Positions 1 to 6,903 of a stretch of 22,096 bases of DNA are shown piece by piece (the first letter of the stretch is position 1; every line of letters begins with the position of its first letter). Position numbers and translations under genes: made by a program. Source of the stretch: a virus. The stretch spans positions 1-22,096 of IMG/VR virus record IMGVR_UViG_3300005293_000016; one strand, given 5' to 3'. A model generated the notes under the pieces. The model was not told where the DNA came from, made no database searches, and worked only from the letters and a program-made list of their open reading frames with translations.

Positions 1-1
1 G

Positions 2-409
2 GATGAGAAACCGTGGCCAGCACAACCGCTGGTGCCTCGACCGTTCGGCAACAAGCGCCCTGACACCACCGGCTACCCGCTGCGCCACGCTGGCCCAATT
101 GACCAGTTTGCCGAAAACGTTTTCGTTTGGTACGACGAGGTTGAGCTAGTTGGTGGGGCGGCAAATCATTTGGCTGACGCTCAACGTCAACAGCAAGCGT
201 ACGGGGCAACCTTGGTTGGTGACACCCCTGACCACACGTACAGCGAGGCTCAGTTTGCTGGCCTGGGCGCAAAGATTCAGGAAGTTGAGAGTGCGTTGAG
301 TAAGGCCAAGGCGCACGCACGTGCATTGTTGAACAGCTATGACCAGCACGGTGAGGCTGAGTTGTCCTTGTCGATCTATCTGGCGATCTTTGGCGAACTG
401 CCGCAGTGA
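2..409 (+). CDS. Hypothetical protein, 5' end outside the window
   Basis: The reading frame is open from the first full codon (base 2), so the gene most likely starts upstream and only its last 135 codons are here. A GTG at 32 could be read as a start but has no clear Shine-Dalgarno. The visible part is hydrophilic. A central stretch rich in Ala, Gln and Lys (roughly GLGAKIQEVESALSKAKAHA) looks helical and may form a coiled coil. I recognise no family. Its TGA overlaps the GTG of the VRR-NUC nuclease gene (GTGA at 406-409), so the two are probably translationally coupled. A link to DNA metabolism rests on that neighbour alone. Confidence 0.6.
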   Translation, partial: DEKPWPAQPLVPRPFGNKRPDTTGYPLRHAGPIDQFAENVFVWYDEVELVGGAANHLADAQRQQQAYGATLVGDTPDHTYSEAQFAGLGAKIQEVESALSKAKAHARALLNSYDQHGEAELSLSIYLAIFGELPQ

Positions 410-888
410 TCCTGCGCAGTTGGGCGGCAAGACATGGGGTGCCCTTCGGGGCCATCCTTGAACTTGAAACACTGATGGGCGTGACGCACGCGCCTACCCC
501 TAACCCTGACGAGCACCAGCTTGGCAGCGAGGGGCGGCAACAGTCCCTCATTCTGCTTGAGGCTGGCCAGAAGGACATCCATCTATTCCGCAACAACGTT
601 GGTGCGCTTCCTGACAAGGGCGGGCGGTATGTGCGCTACGGCCTGGCCAACGAGTCAAAGAAGCAAAACGATTTGATCAAGTCGGCCGACCTTATCGGTT
701 GGGAACCAGTGGTCATTGCGCAGTGGATGGTGGGTTATAAAATTGCCCGCTTCTTGAGCGTTGAGGTCAAAGAGGAAGGATGGGTGTTCACTGGCGATGA
801 GCACGAGCAGGCCCAACAGACCTGGGCTGACCTTGTGGTTGCCGGTGGCGGTAGGGCGTTATTTGCAACTGGGCCAGGTAGTCTATAA
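406..888 (+). CDS. VRR-NUC domain nuclease
   Basis: 160 aa, with GTG start overlapping the upstream stop. Residues about 42-155 have the layout of the VRR-NUC branch of the PD-(D/E)xK nucleases: a helix with Glu42, then RNNVGAL (62-68), a VRYGL strand (76-80), an Asp in SADLIGW (D95), and the catalytic strand FLSVEVK with E120 and K122. The end (QTWADLVVAGGGRALFA) matches the family's closing helix-strand. Family members are structure-specific nucleases or Holliday-junction-resolvase-like enzymes; phage versions are thought to act in recombination or DNA processing. The first 30 or so residues (WAARHGVPFGAILELETLMG) look like a small extra helical unit. The family call is confident; the substrate is not known. 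Confidence 0.85.
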   Translation: MILRSWAARHGVPFGAILELETLMGVTHAPTPNPDEHQLGSEGRQQSLILLEAGQKDIHLFRNNVGALPDKGGRYVRYGLANESKKQNDLIKSADLIGWEPVVIAQWMVGYKIARFLSVEVKEEGWVFTGDEHEQAQQTWADLVVAGGGRALFATGPGSL

Positions 889-922
889 AGTGTCCGTAAT
901 TAATGCACTAGGAGGTTGCGCG

Positions 923-1438
923 ATGCAACGCGACACGAAACAGGAACTACTGATCAAGGGGCACGCGCTGGCCTTGGTACACGGATTGGGCCACCTGACC
1001 AGCAAGGTTATGAGTGACGCAACCGGCTTCTATCACTTTGCCGTGACCAATCACTACGGCAGCATTGCCAGCTTTCGGGAAGCGGTGAAAGAGTACGGGG
1101 TTAAGAACGGCACCATGGCTGCTGACCTGGCTGTACGGTGTCCACGCCTCAGCCCTGCTGACCGCAAGAATGAAATCCTTGACCATGCTTTCGATCAAGC
1201 GGTTGCTGATGGGTTGTCGAAGGTGACACGAGCCAGCGTGGCAACCGCGCTTGGTATCAGTGACGGGTTGATCAGTCGCTACTTTGGTACGGTGCTCGGG
1301 CTGCGTGATGCGGTGCTTGCAAAGGCCGTGGTGAGCCAGCACGTTGACGTTGTTGCCGACGCCATTGAGTTGGACATGAACATCCATCACGTACCCCCGG
1401 ACCTTGTGTCACGCGCTCGCGAAATCCTAGCCGCTTAA
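923..1438 (+). CDS. Putative regulator with two TetR-like helix-turn-helix units
   Basis: 171 aa. ATG at 923 follows a good Shine-Dalgarno (AGGAGG, 910-915). Residues about 81-135 read like a TetR N-terminal DNA-binding domain: an opening helix (NEILDHAFDQAVADGL), VTRASVATALGISDGLISRYF as helix-turn-helix, then a helix (LRDAVLAKA). Residues about 5-60 repeat the pattern: LLIKGHALALVHGLGHLT, then a degenerate turn region and VTNHYGSIASFREAVKEY. The usual TetR ligand domain is absent, as only about 35 residues follow the second unit. The protein may therefore bind DNA as an internally duplicated unit. No target is known; the palindromic motifs in nearby promoters are possible sites by inference. 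Its stop codon lies inside the following terminator. Confidence 0.7.
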   Translation: MQRDTKQELLIKGHALALVHGLGHLTSKVMSDATGFYHFAVTNHYGSIASFREAVKEYGVKNGTMAADLAVRCPRLSPADRKNEILDHAFDQAVADGLSKVTRASVATALGISDGLISRYFGTVLGLRDAVLAKAVVSQHVDVVADAIELDMNIHHVPPDLVSRAREILAA

Positions 1439-1450
1439 TTGCGGCTTTTT
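1429..1450 (+). terminator. Intrinsic terminator overlapping a stop codon
   Basis: AGCCGC (1429-1434) pairs perfectly with GCGGCT (1441-1446) across the 6-base loop TTAATT, and the T run reaches 1450. The TAA stop of the TetR-like gene (1436-1438) lies inside the loop. Confidence 0.85.
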
Positions 1451-1458
1451 AATACCTG

Positions 1459-1487
1459 TTGACAGACCGTTATTAGCGTTCTATTGT
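1459..1487 (+). promoter_or_regulatory. Sigma70-type promoter with operator-like palindrome (module 1)
   Basis: A consensus -35 TTGACA (1459-1464), a 17-base spacer and TATTGT (1482-1487). The spacer holds CGTTATTAGCG (1468-1478), an imperfect 11-base palindrome that starts 9 bases after the start of the -35, as in the promoters at 5091 and 7504. The leader down to the ATG at 1520 ends CACGGAGCAACGACA, and a similar leader follows the promoters at 5091 and 7504. Confidence 0.8.
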
Positions 1488-1519
1488 TCGCTCACTTGAA
1501 CGCACACGGAGCAACGACA

Positions 1520-2557
1520 ATGCACGCACCAATCATGATCACAGGCGACGGCACCCGCTGGACCCAATGCGCTAAGTGCCGCAAGATTCGCGCACTTGAG
1601 CGTGACGAACTTGAAGGTCACATACTTGAGTGCGCTGATTGCGCTAGCCAACTGTGCCTCAAGAAAATGAGCATGGTTGAATGGGAAGCGCTGACCGAGC
1701 AATACCCGCAACCGCTCAGCCCTGTTGAGGTTCGTATCCCAGCGCACAGCAACGCACTAATCATCAGCACGGTTAGCGGCCTGCGGTACACACAATGCCC
1801 GAAATGCCAAGCTCGCCACGTGCTGCATCTTGGCTTTGTTCACGGCTCACACCTTTGCTGCAATGGCTGTGGTGAGAACCTGTTGCTTCAAGAGCTGAGC
1901 ATGGGCGAGCTGGAAAACTTCAAGGGTGTTGAGCGCGACAGCGCCGAAGCTGATGCAGCGCAAGCACTGTTCGTTGAGTTCGGTTTCAGCAGTCAATGGG
2001 TGATCGCTGAGTGCAACCCGGCAGGCTGGGGTTTGGTTCGATACGCGGACTTCGAACGTTGGTCGCAAAAGCATTACGCTGAGAAGCTGCGCAACTGGTC
2101 GCTTGAGCCTCGCCGGATTCAACCAAGCAAGATGCCAATCTGGGACAACTGCTCGGGTGACGCTGTGCTGACAGCTCGCGAAATGACCAAGCGGCTTCAA
2201 GAGCGCGGGTTTTTGGTGCGCACCAATGTTGGCAGCCAGCCACGGGTTGCAGATATAACCGGGTTCGCGGCAGGTCGGCGGTATGAGTACGATGTTGATG
2301 CAGTCGGCAAGACCGCTGCAATGTTCGGCACCGAGGTTCATCAAGCGATGGACGCCAGCCAACGCAACGAGAAGTTGAAGCAGGAACTTATCCGCCAGTA
2401 CACCAACGCAGCGGCTTTCAAACTTGGGCGCCGCCATGTTGGTGACGAGAAACCAATCAAAGACCAACTTGCGCAGAACCTTAAACTGATTGGCTGCACT
2501 TACACTGAGATTGGCGAAGTCATCAGCGAACTTGTTGAGGGCTTGAAGAATGTTTGA
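1520..2557 (+). CDS. Protein with two tandem zinc-ribbon repeats
   Basis: 345 aa from ATG 1520, with GGAG at 1508-1511. The frame is open further upstream to a TTG at 1484, but that lies inside the -10 box and cannot be the start. The N-terminal 135 residues hold two related units: QCAKC...ECADC (C17, C20, C38, C41) and QCPKC...CNGC (C93, C96, C114, C117). In both, 17 residues lie between the two Cys pairs, and each ends in a similar L-x-x-x-S-M-x-E-x-E helix. This is an internal duplication of a four-Cys zinc site. The remaining 210 residues are hydrophilic and unrecognised; a late segment (AMDASQRNEKLKQELIRQY) looks helical. Nucleic-acid or protein binding through zinc is plausible. First gene of the unit after promoter module 1; its stop overlaps the next start. 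Confidence 0.8.
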   Translation: MHAPIMITGDGTRWTQCAKCRKIRALERDELEGHILECADCASQLCLKKMSMVEWEALTEQYPQPLSPVEVRIPAHSNALIISTVSGLRYTQCPKCQARHVLHLGFVHGSHLCCNGCGENLLLQELSMGELENFKGVERDSAEADAAQALFVEFGFSSQWVIAECNPAGWGLVRYADFERWSQKHYAEKLRNWSLEPRRIQPSKMPIWDNCSGDAVLTAREMTKRLQERGFLVRTNVGSQPRVADITGFAAGRRYEYDVDAVGKTAAMFGTEVHQAMDASQRNEKLKQELIRQYTNAAAFKLGRRHVGDEKPIKDQLAQNLKLIGCTYTEIGEVISELVEGLKNV

Positions 2558-2843
2558 ACTACTGATGGTTTATTGTTTGGCGGGTGAGCCGTGCGTTAAC
2601 GAAACCGTGGCCAACTTCCCGCAGTATGACGTGGGGCAGCATATCTGCAACTTGGCCAAGCCGGGGATTGAACAGGGTGTGCGTAGTCGCTCGCCGGCTG
2701 GCACCCGCATCACCTTCACGTGCCGTGAGGCTGTTGGTAGCGGTCCGGTTGAATACGAGTACCAACAACCCAGGCAAGCGCAACCTGATCTTTTAGACCG
2801 CGTGCCGGGACTACTTCAACAATTCGGGGGATACTTACGATGA
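2550..2843 (+). CDS. Small Cys-containing hypothetical protein
   Basis: 97 aa. ATG at 2550 overlaps the previous stop by 8 bases, with GAGG at 2537-2540. Four Cys (C9, C15, C33, C58) sit in a VYCLAGEPCV...HICN...FTCRE pattern. This recalls a group of small uncharacterised phage proteins that begin with a VYCLA-like segment, but I cannot name a family. The hydrophobic start (FELLMVYCLAG) is too short for a normal signal peptide or membrane span, and the C-terminal third is Gln/Pro-rich. It is coupled to both neighbours, so it is very likely translated. Confidence 0.7.
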   Translation: MFELLMVYCLAGEPCVNETVANFPQYDVGQHICNLAKPGIEQGVRSRSPAGTRITFTCREAVGSGPVEYEYQQPRQAQPDLLDRVPGLLQQFGGYLR

Positions 2844-3229
2844 ACCCACTACAGGCGTATGCGGACTCTTATCGTTTAATGGGTCGCACTGGCGATGGGC
2901 AAATTATGTGTTCAAGTGTCGCGGTTGATATTGAGCGCAACATGATGCCACACGCTGTAACATCCGAACAACTTGAAGGTCTGCGGGATCTTCGGTTGCA
3001 CCACTGGAAAGGGGTGTTGAAGTTTAGCGAGCGTGTATCGGCGCAAGAAATAACCCTAGCGCGCTTCGATAAAGCATACGGGGTTGAGGATCCTGCACGC
3101 CACCGCATAGTTTCTGCGCTTGAATACAGCAAGCGCGTGCATAGCTTTCAAATGAAACAAGTTCAACTGCTCAATGATTTCTTTCCTATTGGCGACACGG
3201 CGGAACATGACAATGCAACCAACCTTTAA
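2840..3229 (+). CDS. Hypothetical protein
   Basis: 129 aa. The ATG overlaps the upstream TGA (ATGA, 2840-2843), with a GGGGG Shine-Dalgarno about 9 bases upstream. It is soluble and probably mostly helical, with no Cys pairs and no membrane segment. I recognise no domain. Its last 17 bases overlap the start of the ParB-like gene, in keeping with one co-translated operon from promoter 1459 to terminator 4372. Confidence 0.7.
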   Translation: MNPLQAYADSYRLMGRTGDGQIMCSSVAVDIERNMMPHAVTSEQLEGLRDLRLHHWKGVLKFSERVSAQEITLARFDKAYGVEDPARHRIVSALEYSKRVHSFQMKQVQLLNDFFPIGDTAEHDNATNL

Positions 3230-4127
3230 ATCCATGCGTCACGACGGCACCGTAAAGCGCGGTGAAGCTAACAGCGTGCGCCTGGAAGACATTCACGAGC
3301 GACCAGGCTTCAACATCGTTCGCGACTACAATTCGCCAAAGTATCAAGAGGATGTTGACGCGCTGGTGGCGTACCTTGAAGCGGGTGGCACCGTTGAGGC
3401 GCTTGAGGTTGTGCCGCGTGCTGAGGGTGGCGTGTGGGTTGTACAGGGGCACACCCGCCGCTTTGCCTTTAAAAAGATGGACGAACGCGGGACGTTGCCC
3501 CGCACCCCGAACAAGGACGACCCGACAATTCTTGAAGCGTGGGTATCAGTCAAACCTTTTGTCGGCAATGACGCTGAGCAACTGTTGCGCCAGGCAACCA
3601 GCACCAAGCGTGCCGAAGTTGACGTGCTCGGGCTCGGGCGGGTCTATAACAAGCTGCTTGGGTTTGGCTGGACACCGCAACAGATAGCTGACCGCAGCGG
3701 TGAGAAGTTGGCCACGATTCAACGCGTCCTTACCCTGGCCAGCGGCAACACCGACGTACACGAAATGGTCAAGGCCGGTGAGGTCAAGCCGACTATTGCC
3801 GCGCAGGCTGTGAAGACTCACGGTGACAAGGCTGGGGCGGTGCTGGGTGCAGCTCTCGTTGAGGCCAAGGCAATCGGCAAGACTCGGGTGACCAACGCCG
3901 TGCTCAAACCTAAGCGCATCCCTGAGGCCCTGGTAGAAGCTATGGGGTTATTGGCTCGGGCGGCATCTGAGATAGGCAGTCTTGCGACTTCCCTGACCAA
4001 TGCCTGCGAGGACTTTGAAGGGCCAGAAGAGGGGGACCCGCAGGCAACCGAAGAGTGCAGCGAGGCCCGAGCACTAGCAGACAAGATCGCAGCTTTCATT
4101 GCGCGCCACGATGAGGTGCCGGTATGA
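3213..4127 (+). CDS. ParB-like protein (ParB/Srx N-terminal fold plus HTH)
   Basis: 304 aa from ATG 3213. The first ATG of ATGACAATG (3207) is in frame but lies too close to the Shine-Dalgarno-like GGCGGA (3199-3204). Residues about 20-90 match the ParB N-terminal domain: an opening strand (VRLEDIHER), a helix (EDVDALVAYLEAGG), EALEVVP, then WVVQGHTRRFAF with the GHTRRFA box (79-85) that corresponds to the ParB G-x-R-R nucleotide-binding motif. A helix-turn-helix follows (TPQQIADRSGEKLATIQRVLTLA, about 154-176). The last 60 residues are acidic and helical. Chromosomal ParB proteins bind parS and CTP; phage relatives vary and some have nuclease activity. No ParA gene is visible, so a partition role is not supported and a regulatory or nuclease role is equally possible. 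Confidence 0.82.
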   Translation: MQPTFKSMRHDGTVKRGEANSVRLEDIHERPGFNIVRDYNSPKYQEDVDALVAYLEAGGTVEALEVVPRAEGGVWVVQGHTRRFAFKKMDERGTLPRTPNKDDPTILEAWVSVKPFVGNDAEQLLRQATSTKRAEVDVLGLGRVYNKLLGFGWTPQQIADRSGEKLATIQRVLTLASGNTDVHEMVKAGEVKPTIAAQAVKTHGDKAGAVLGAALVEAKAIGKTRVTNAVLKPKRIPEALVEAMGLLARAASEIGSLATSLTNACEDFEGPEEGDPQATEECSEARALADKIAAFIARHDEVPV

Positions 4128-4372
4128 GTCTTGAGCCTGTAGACATCACTCGTTGCCAGGCTGAGAAGGCTGACGGAGTGAACGCGTTCACTCTTGGCGG
4201 GCGTCCTCGGATGGTACGGTGCACCAACAAACCAACAACGGTCGCGCATGAGCGTGAGCCAGGGCCTGACGGTCTACGCGGGGCAATGAGCCTATGCGGC
4301 GAATGCCAGTCAGCCTTGATAGAACAGCTTGGGTGCGGGCATTGCGAGTTCGAACCCATACCGCTGCATTGA
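4124..4372 (+). CDS. Small Cys-rich, probably zinc-binding protein
   Basis: 82 aa, with ATGA overlap to the ParB-like gene. Six Cys: C11 and C33 (RC-x-N), then LCGEC (C58, C61) and GCGHC (C71, C74). The two C-x2-C pairs 10 residues apart suggest one compact zinc site; C11 and C33 may form another. Last gene of its operon; the TGA (4370-4372) touches the following palindromic terminator. Function unknown; the layout resembles small phage zinc-finger proteins of unassigned role. Confidence 0.75.
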   Translation: MSLEPVDITRCQAEKADGVNAFTLGGRPRMVRCTNKPTTVAHEREPGPDGLRGAMSLCGECQSALIEQLGCGHCEFEPIPLH

Positions 4373-4403
4373 CAAAAAGCCCTCAAATTTGAGGGCTTTT
4401 TGT
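4372..4403. terminator. Perfectly palindromic, probably bidirectional terminator
   Basis: A 32-base perfect palindrome. The arm ACAAAAAGCCCTCAAA (4372-4387) pairs with TTTGAGGGCTTTTTGT (4388-4403). The GC-rich stem GCCCTC/GAGGGC has an A run before it and a T run after it, so it can work as an intrinsic terminator on either strand. Confidence 0.9.
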
Positions 4404-4419
4404 TACCCGACGAACGGAC

Positions 4420-4448
4420 TTGTAGGCCGTCAATAATACACTACTCTT
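4420..4448 (+). promoter_or_regulatory. Divergent member of the promoter-operator family (module 2)
   Basis: TTGTAG (4420-4425) lies 16 bases from TACTCT (4442-4447). CGTCAATAATA (4428-4438) aligns with the CGTTANTANCG motif of the other promoters, with one base missing between the -35 and the motif. An alternative -10 is TTATAA at 4447-4452. Weaker than the other modules, but it follows the terminator in the same way and precedes the gene at 4501. Confidence 0.5.
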
Positions 4449-4500
4449 ATAAGCAGGCAGGCGATTCGCGCCGGCTTACTGACAGTAGGGGTAAATGACA

Positions 4501-5040
4501 ATGCGCCTTGAACTTGCAACTATCTTTATCGACGCTCAAAAAGCACAGACCAAGCTGACGGCGGCACGCACTGGCCTGGACACCGTAGCAGCTCGCTTTA
4601 TTGCGTACCTGGCCGCTGAGAAGGTTGACACCGTGGAAAAGCTGGACGACGTGGTATCTGCTGCGTACGCGCAGAACAAGTGGACGCGGCGCCAGGGTAG
4701 GCCAAAGGCCGGGGACACCCCAGCACCTCACGTGGTCGGGGTGTACGTGTCCACGGTGCGCAGGGCTTTGGGATTCAAGATCAAGATTGCGAACTGCAAA
4801 AACATGGAAGAAATCCGCAGGGCAATCAATCTGAAAAAGCCTGCACCTAAAGCTGACCCTGCTTTGATTGGCGTACAGGTGACCGAACCGCACACGCTGA
4901 CCGGGGTTCTGTGGCATGACGTGATTGTGGTGCGTGACAACCTCACCGCCAATAAGCAGCAAGAGCTGGAAGCCAAGGTGCGCAAGCTTTTGGATCAGTA
5001 CCTAAAGAGCGCCCAGATGGAGTTGCGCCTTGTCGCCTAG
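4501..5040 (+). CDS. Hypothetical protein, single-gene unit
   Basis: 179 aa from ATG 4501. Another ATG lies at 4495, but AGGGG (4487-4491) is 9 bases from 4501 and only 3 from 4495. The protein is basic in the middle (KWTRRQGRPKAGD) and mostly helical. The segment VVGVYVSTVRRALGFKIKI followed by NMEEIRRAINLKKP could contact DNA, but I recognise no HTH family. The end (NLTANKQQELEAKVRKLLDQYLKS) is a probable amphipathic helix or short coiled coil. It stands alone between terminators 4372 and 5060 behind its own promoter, which suggests independent control. Confidence 0.75.
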   Translation: MRLELATIFIDAQKAQTKLTAARTGLDTVAARFIAYLAAEKVDTVEKLDDVVSAAYAQNKWTRRQGRPKAGDTPAPHVVGVYVSTVRRALGFKIKIANCKNMEEIRRAINLKKPAPKADPALIGVQVTEPHTLTGVLWHDVIVVRDNLTANKQQELEAKVRKLLDQYLKSAQMELRLVA

Positions 5041-5059
5041 AACTCTTTCCGTCGTTAAG

Positions 5060-5085
5060 AGCCCTACCAACCGGTGGGGCTTTTT
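5060..5085 (+). terminator. Intrinsic terminator
   Basis: AGCCCTACC (5060-5068) pairs with GGTGGGGCT (5073-5081), with one T-G wobble and the 4-base loop AACC, followed by TTTT to 5085. It is only 5 bases from the next -35 box. Confidence 0.88.
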
Positions 5086-5090
5086 AATTG

Positions 5091-5119
5091 TTGACAGACC
5101 GTTAATAGAGTTCTATCGT
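5091..5119 (+). promoter_or_regulatory. Sigma70-type promoter with operator-like motif (module 3)
   Basis: TTGACA (5091-5096), a 17-base spacer and TATCGT (5114-5119). CGTTAATAGAG (5100-5110) occupies the same position as the palindromic motif of module 1. From the -35 to base 5121, 27 of 31 positions match module 1. It drives the unit starting at 5154. Confidence 0.78.
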
Positions 5120-5153
5120 TCGCCCTACAAATACGAACAGCACGGGGCAGGAC

Positions 5154-5258
5154 ATGAAACTCTTGAAAGCCATTTTGCAAAAGCTCGCGGGCCAGCCGCG
5201 TTACCCGACCGCTGAGGAAGCGGCCTTGTTGAACGCTCAAGCACTGCGGAGCATTTGA
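5154..5258 (+). CDS. Small protein of 34 aa
   Basis: ATG 5154 follows GGGGCAGGAC and ends at TGA 5256-5258, one base before the next ATG. Residues 1-13 (MKLLKAILQKLAG) form a basic amphipathic helix, followed by PRYPTAEEAALLNAQALRSI. It is the first coding sequence after promoter 5091, has a plausible Shine-Dalgarno, and sits in the leader position that holds genes in the other modules. The N-terminus could associate with membranes. It matches no family I know and is short enough to be missed by automatic gene calling. Confidence 0.6.
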   Translation: MKLLKAILQKLAGQPRYPTAEEAALLNAQALRSI

Positions 5259-5259
5259 C

Positions 5260-5664
5260 ATGTTGATGATCAGTCGCCGTACCGGTGAAACAGACCAAGA
5301 CTTTGCAAATCGTGCATTCCGCTGGAACCGCCTTTGCGGCAAAGCGTTCGAAGACCGCCAAGCCCGTCACGCGCTTTGCAACTGCAATCAAGGCCGCTTG
5401 GCCTGTGGGTGCGGTGATACCTATTCGGCCTCACCGGTGACAGCCGGCAAACTCAACCAGCGCTTGCAATTCGTTGATGGGGTGCTTGACCTGGCGCCAA
5501 CTGGCGCGACACCCCTAACCCTGGAAGACATGCGCGCCATGGGCACCCCGCTCGCGTTCGGTGCAGCCTACCCAATGACTCGTGTTCGTGCCATCTGGTA
5601 CGGCGCAGGCTTGGTGTTCGCGGTGTCGCTGATCGCCGTAGCAGTATTCGGGATGGGGCAATAA
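5260..5664 (+). CDS. Tail-anchored membrane protein with N-terminal Cys cluster
   Basis: 134 aa; ATG one base after the previous stop, with GGAG at 5248-5251. Near residues 26-52, LCGKAFEDRQARHALCNCNQGRLACGCGD carries six Cys, enough for a metal site. The last 27 residues (RAIWYGAGLVFAVSLIAVAVFGMGQ) form a single membrane segment at the very C-terminus with basic residues before it, so a tail-anchored protein with a cytoplasmic N-terminal domain is expected. Function unknown; effects on the host envelope or superinfection are possible. Confidence 0.7.
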   Translation: MLMISRRTGETDQDFANRAFRWNRLCGKAFEDRQARHALCNCNQGRLACGCGDTYSASPVTAGKLNQRLQFVDGVLDLAPTGATPLTLEDMRAMGTPLAFGAAYPMTRVRAIWYGAGLVFAVSLIAVAVFGMGQ

Positions 5665-5670
5665 ACTGCC

Positions 5671-6057
5671 ATGGCTAAGAAGTCCAACGCGCAGTACAAG
5701 GCTGATCAGTACGCCCGAGCAAAGGAACTGGCTGAGAAGCTGGGTATCACCAACCGCACGCTGCCACTGCCGGCCACGATTAACACCATGCTCAACGAGC
5801 TGTGCGAGCGTCACCAGTTCACCGACTGGCGGGAGCTGGTCATCAACATGATTCGTGTTGCCCACGGTGGTGCGGTTGAGCTGGTTGCAATACCTTCAAG
5901 TGGGTTTGTTCCAAGCGAGAAGCAGTTGCGCAAGGTGGGTGACCCTGACGTATGCGCAACTTGCCGGGGTAAGGGCTACATCAAGATTTCAGGTTTAACC
6001 AACGGCGGGATTGGTAACTTTACCGACCCATGCCCCAACTGTTCTGAGGATGAATGA
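5671..6057 (+). CDS. Zinc-ribbon hypothetical protein
   Basis: 128 aa, 6 bases after the membrane protein gene. The N-terminal 65 residues are basic then helical (MAKKSNAQYKADQYARAKEL...). The C-terminus holds CATCRGKGY (C95, C98) and CPNC (C121, C124); the first pair is a DnaJ-like C-x2-C-x-G-x-G zinc half-site. A two-pair zinc ribbon at the end of a small, possibly DNA-binding protein fits. No exact family recognised. The start lacks a strong Shine-Dalgarno and probably relies on coupling. Confidence 0.72.
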   Translation: MAKKSNAQYKADQYARAKELAEKLGITNRTLPLPATINTMLNELCERHQFTDWRELVINMIRVAHGGAVELVAIPSSGFVPSEKQLRKVGDPDVCATCRGKGYIKISGLTNGGIGNFTDPCPNCSEDE

Positions 6058-6058
6058 A

Positions 6059-6529
6059 ATGAAAAAGGTAAAACACTGGCTGCACGCTTTACTTTCGGTT
6101 GTGACCTGCGGGTTGTGGTTGCCGGTCTATGTGATCGTGATTGCGACAACCGAAATGTTCAACCGTGGATACCGCGTAGGCAAAGCGGCGGGTCGGGTTG
6201 AGAAGTCCAACGAGTACGAAGAGCTGCGGGTTGATGTCAGCAAAATACAGTTCAACGGATCCAAGCCGAACACCTTTGTCGATGACGCTGGGCGCCGCGT
6301 TATAGTCGGGGCTGATGGCGAAATGCGGTTCGGTTGCACTATGGTGCCGATTGTTACGTTTGCTGACACCGCCGACAGTGAGCGTGTTGCTGAGGTGCTG
6401 CGGCACAACAAAGACGTCACTACCTTTGAACGCTTCAAGGAACTTGGCGACCGTATGTTGTCGGGTGACCCGCTGGACTCTTACGAGCAGCTTGAGTACC
6501 AAGAGCTACGCAAGGAGGTTGTGCGATGA
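6059..6529 (+). CDS. Membrane-anchored hypothetical protein
   Basis: 156 aa from ATG 6059, with GAGG 9 bases upstream (6046-6049). The same frame has an ATG at 6050, but that is directly against the Shine-Dalgarno. Residues 1-6 (MKKVKH) are basic and are followed by a hydrophobic segment, HALLSVVTCGLWLPVYVIVIATT (about 9-31): an N-terminal signal anchor with no clear cleavage site. The rest is soluble and charged; the middle (FVDDAGRRVIVGADGEMRFG) may be beta and the end (TFERFKELGDRMLSGDPLDSYEQLEYQELRKE) helical. No family recognised. Confidence 0.72.
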   Translation: MKKVKHWLHALLSVVTCGLWLPVYVIVIATTEMFNRGYRVGKAAGRVEKSNEYEELRVDVSKIQFNGSKPNTFVDDAGRRVIVGADGEMRFGCTMVPIVTFADTADSERVAEVLRHNKDVTTFERFKELGDRMLSGDPLDSYEQLEYQELRKEVVR

Positions 6530-6903
6530 GCGTTGGAACTATCAAGCCAGTCGTGACCACCGAGGATGTTGCTGCATTACCAAAGGCTGACTTGCAACTG
6601 CAAGCACGCGCAGCCCTGGCGGCTGGTTACACTGTGGACGTTCGTCACATCCGCTATGAGTTCATGGTGTTCGCGAACGGCAAGCACTTTTACCCGCTGA
6701 CCAATTGGGGCCAGTGCGTGCGGTTGATTGTTGATACCCGCAGCTCATTCAGCATCAACAGCATCGGCCAGGTTTACACCGAGTTCCCCGACGCGCCAAC
6801 CGGTGAGGATTGGGAAGCCAGGCGGCCAAGCACTGATGTTGAGTATCACTTGCAGATGTGCAACGCCGTGGTCACCAACGTTGCAAAGGGGTTTCCGGTT
6901 TGA
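6526..6903 (+). CDS. NinX/DUF2591-like protein
   Basis: 125 aa, with ATGA overlap to the previous gene and a strong AGGAGG upstream. Residues about 40-120 resemble phage DUF2591 (NinX) proteins: a short helical start (KADLQLQARAALAAGY), then FMVFANGKHFYPLTNWGQCVRLIV corresponding to the family's F-x-P-x-x-x-W-x-x-x-x-x-I-I core, an acidic loop, and a closing helix after a Trp-containing stretch. NinX sits in the nin region of lambdoid phages and has no firmly known function. The similarity is one of pattern. Confidence 0.62.
   Translation: MSVGTIKPVVTTEDVAALPKADLQLQARAALAAGYTVDVRHIRYEFMVFANGKHFYPLTNWGQCVRLIVDTRSSFSINSIGQVYTEFPDAPTGEDWEARRPSTDVEYHLQMCNAVVTNVAKGFPV

Noticed and set aside
761-922. 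Upstream extension of the TetR-like gene to 761
   Set aside because: It overlaps the nuclease gene by more than 120 bases, while ATG 923 has a strong AGGAGG signal.
1484-1519. Start of the zinc-ribbon gene at TTG 1484
   Set aside because: This codon is inside the -10 box of promoter module 1, upstream of any transcript.
3213-4127. Plasmid-type partition system for a phage-plasmid lifestyle
   Set aside because: A ParB-like protein is present, but no ParA gene is visible and no parS array is recognisable, so partition cannot be claimed.
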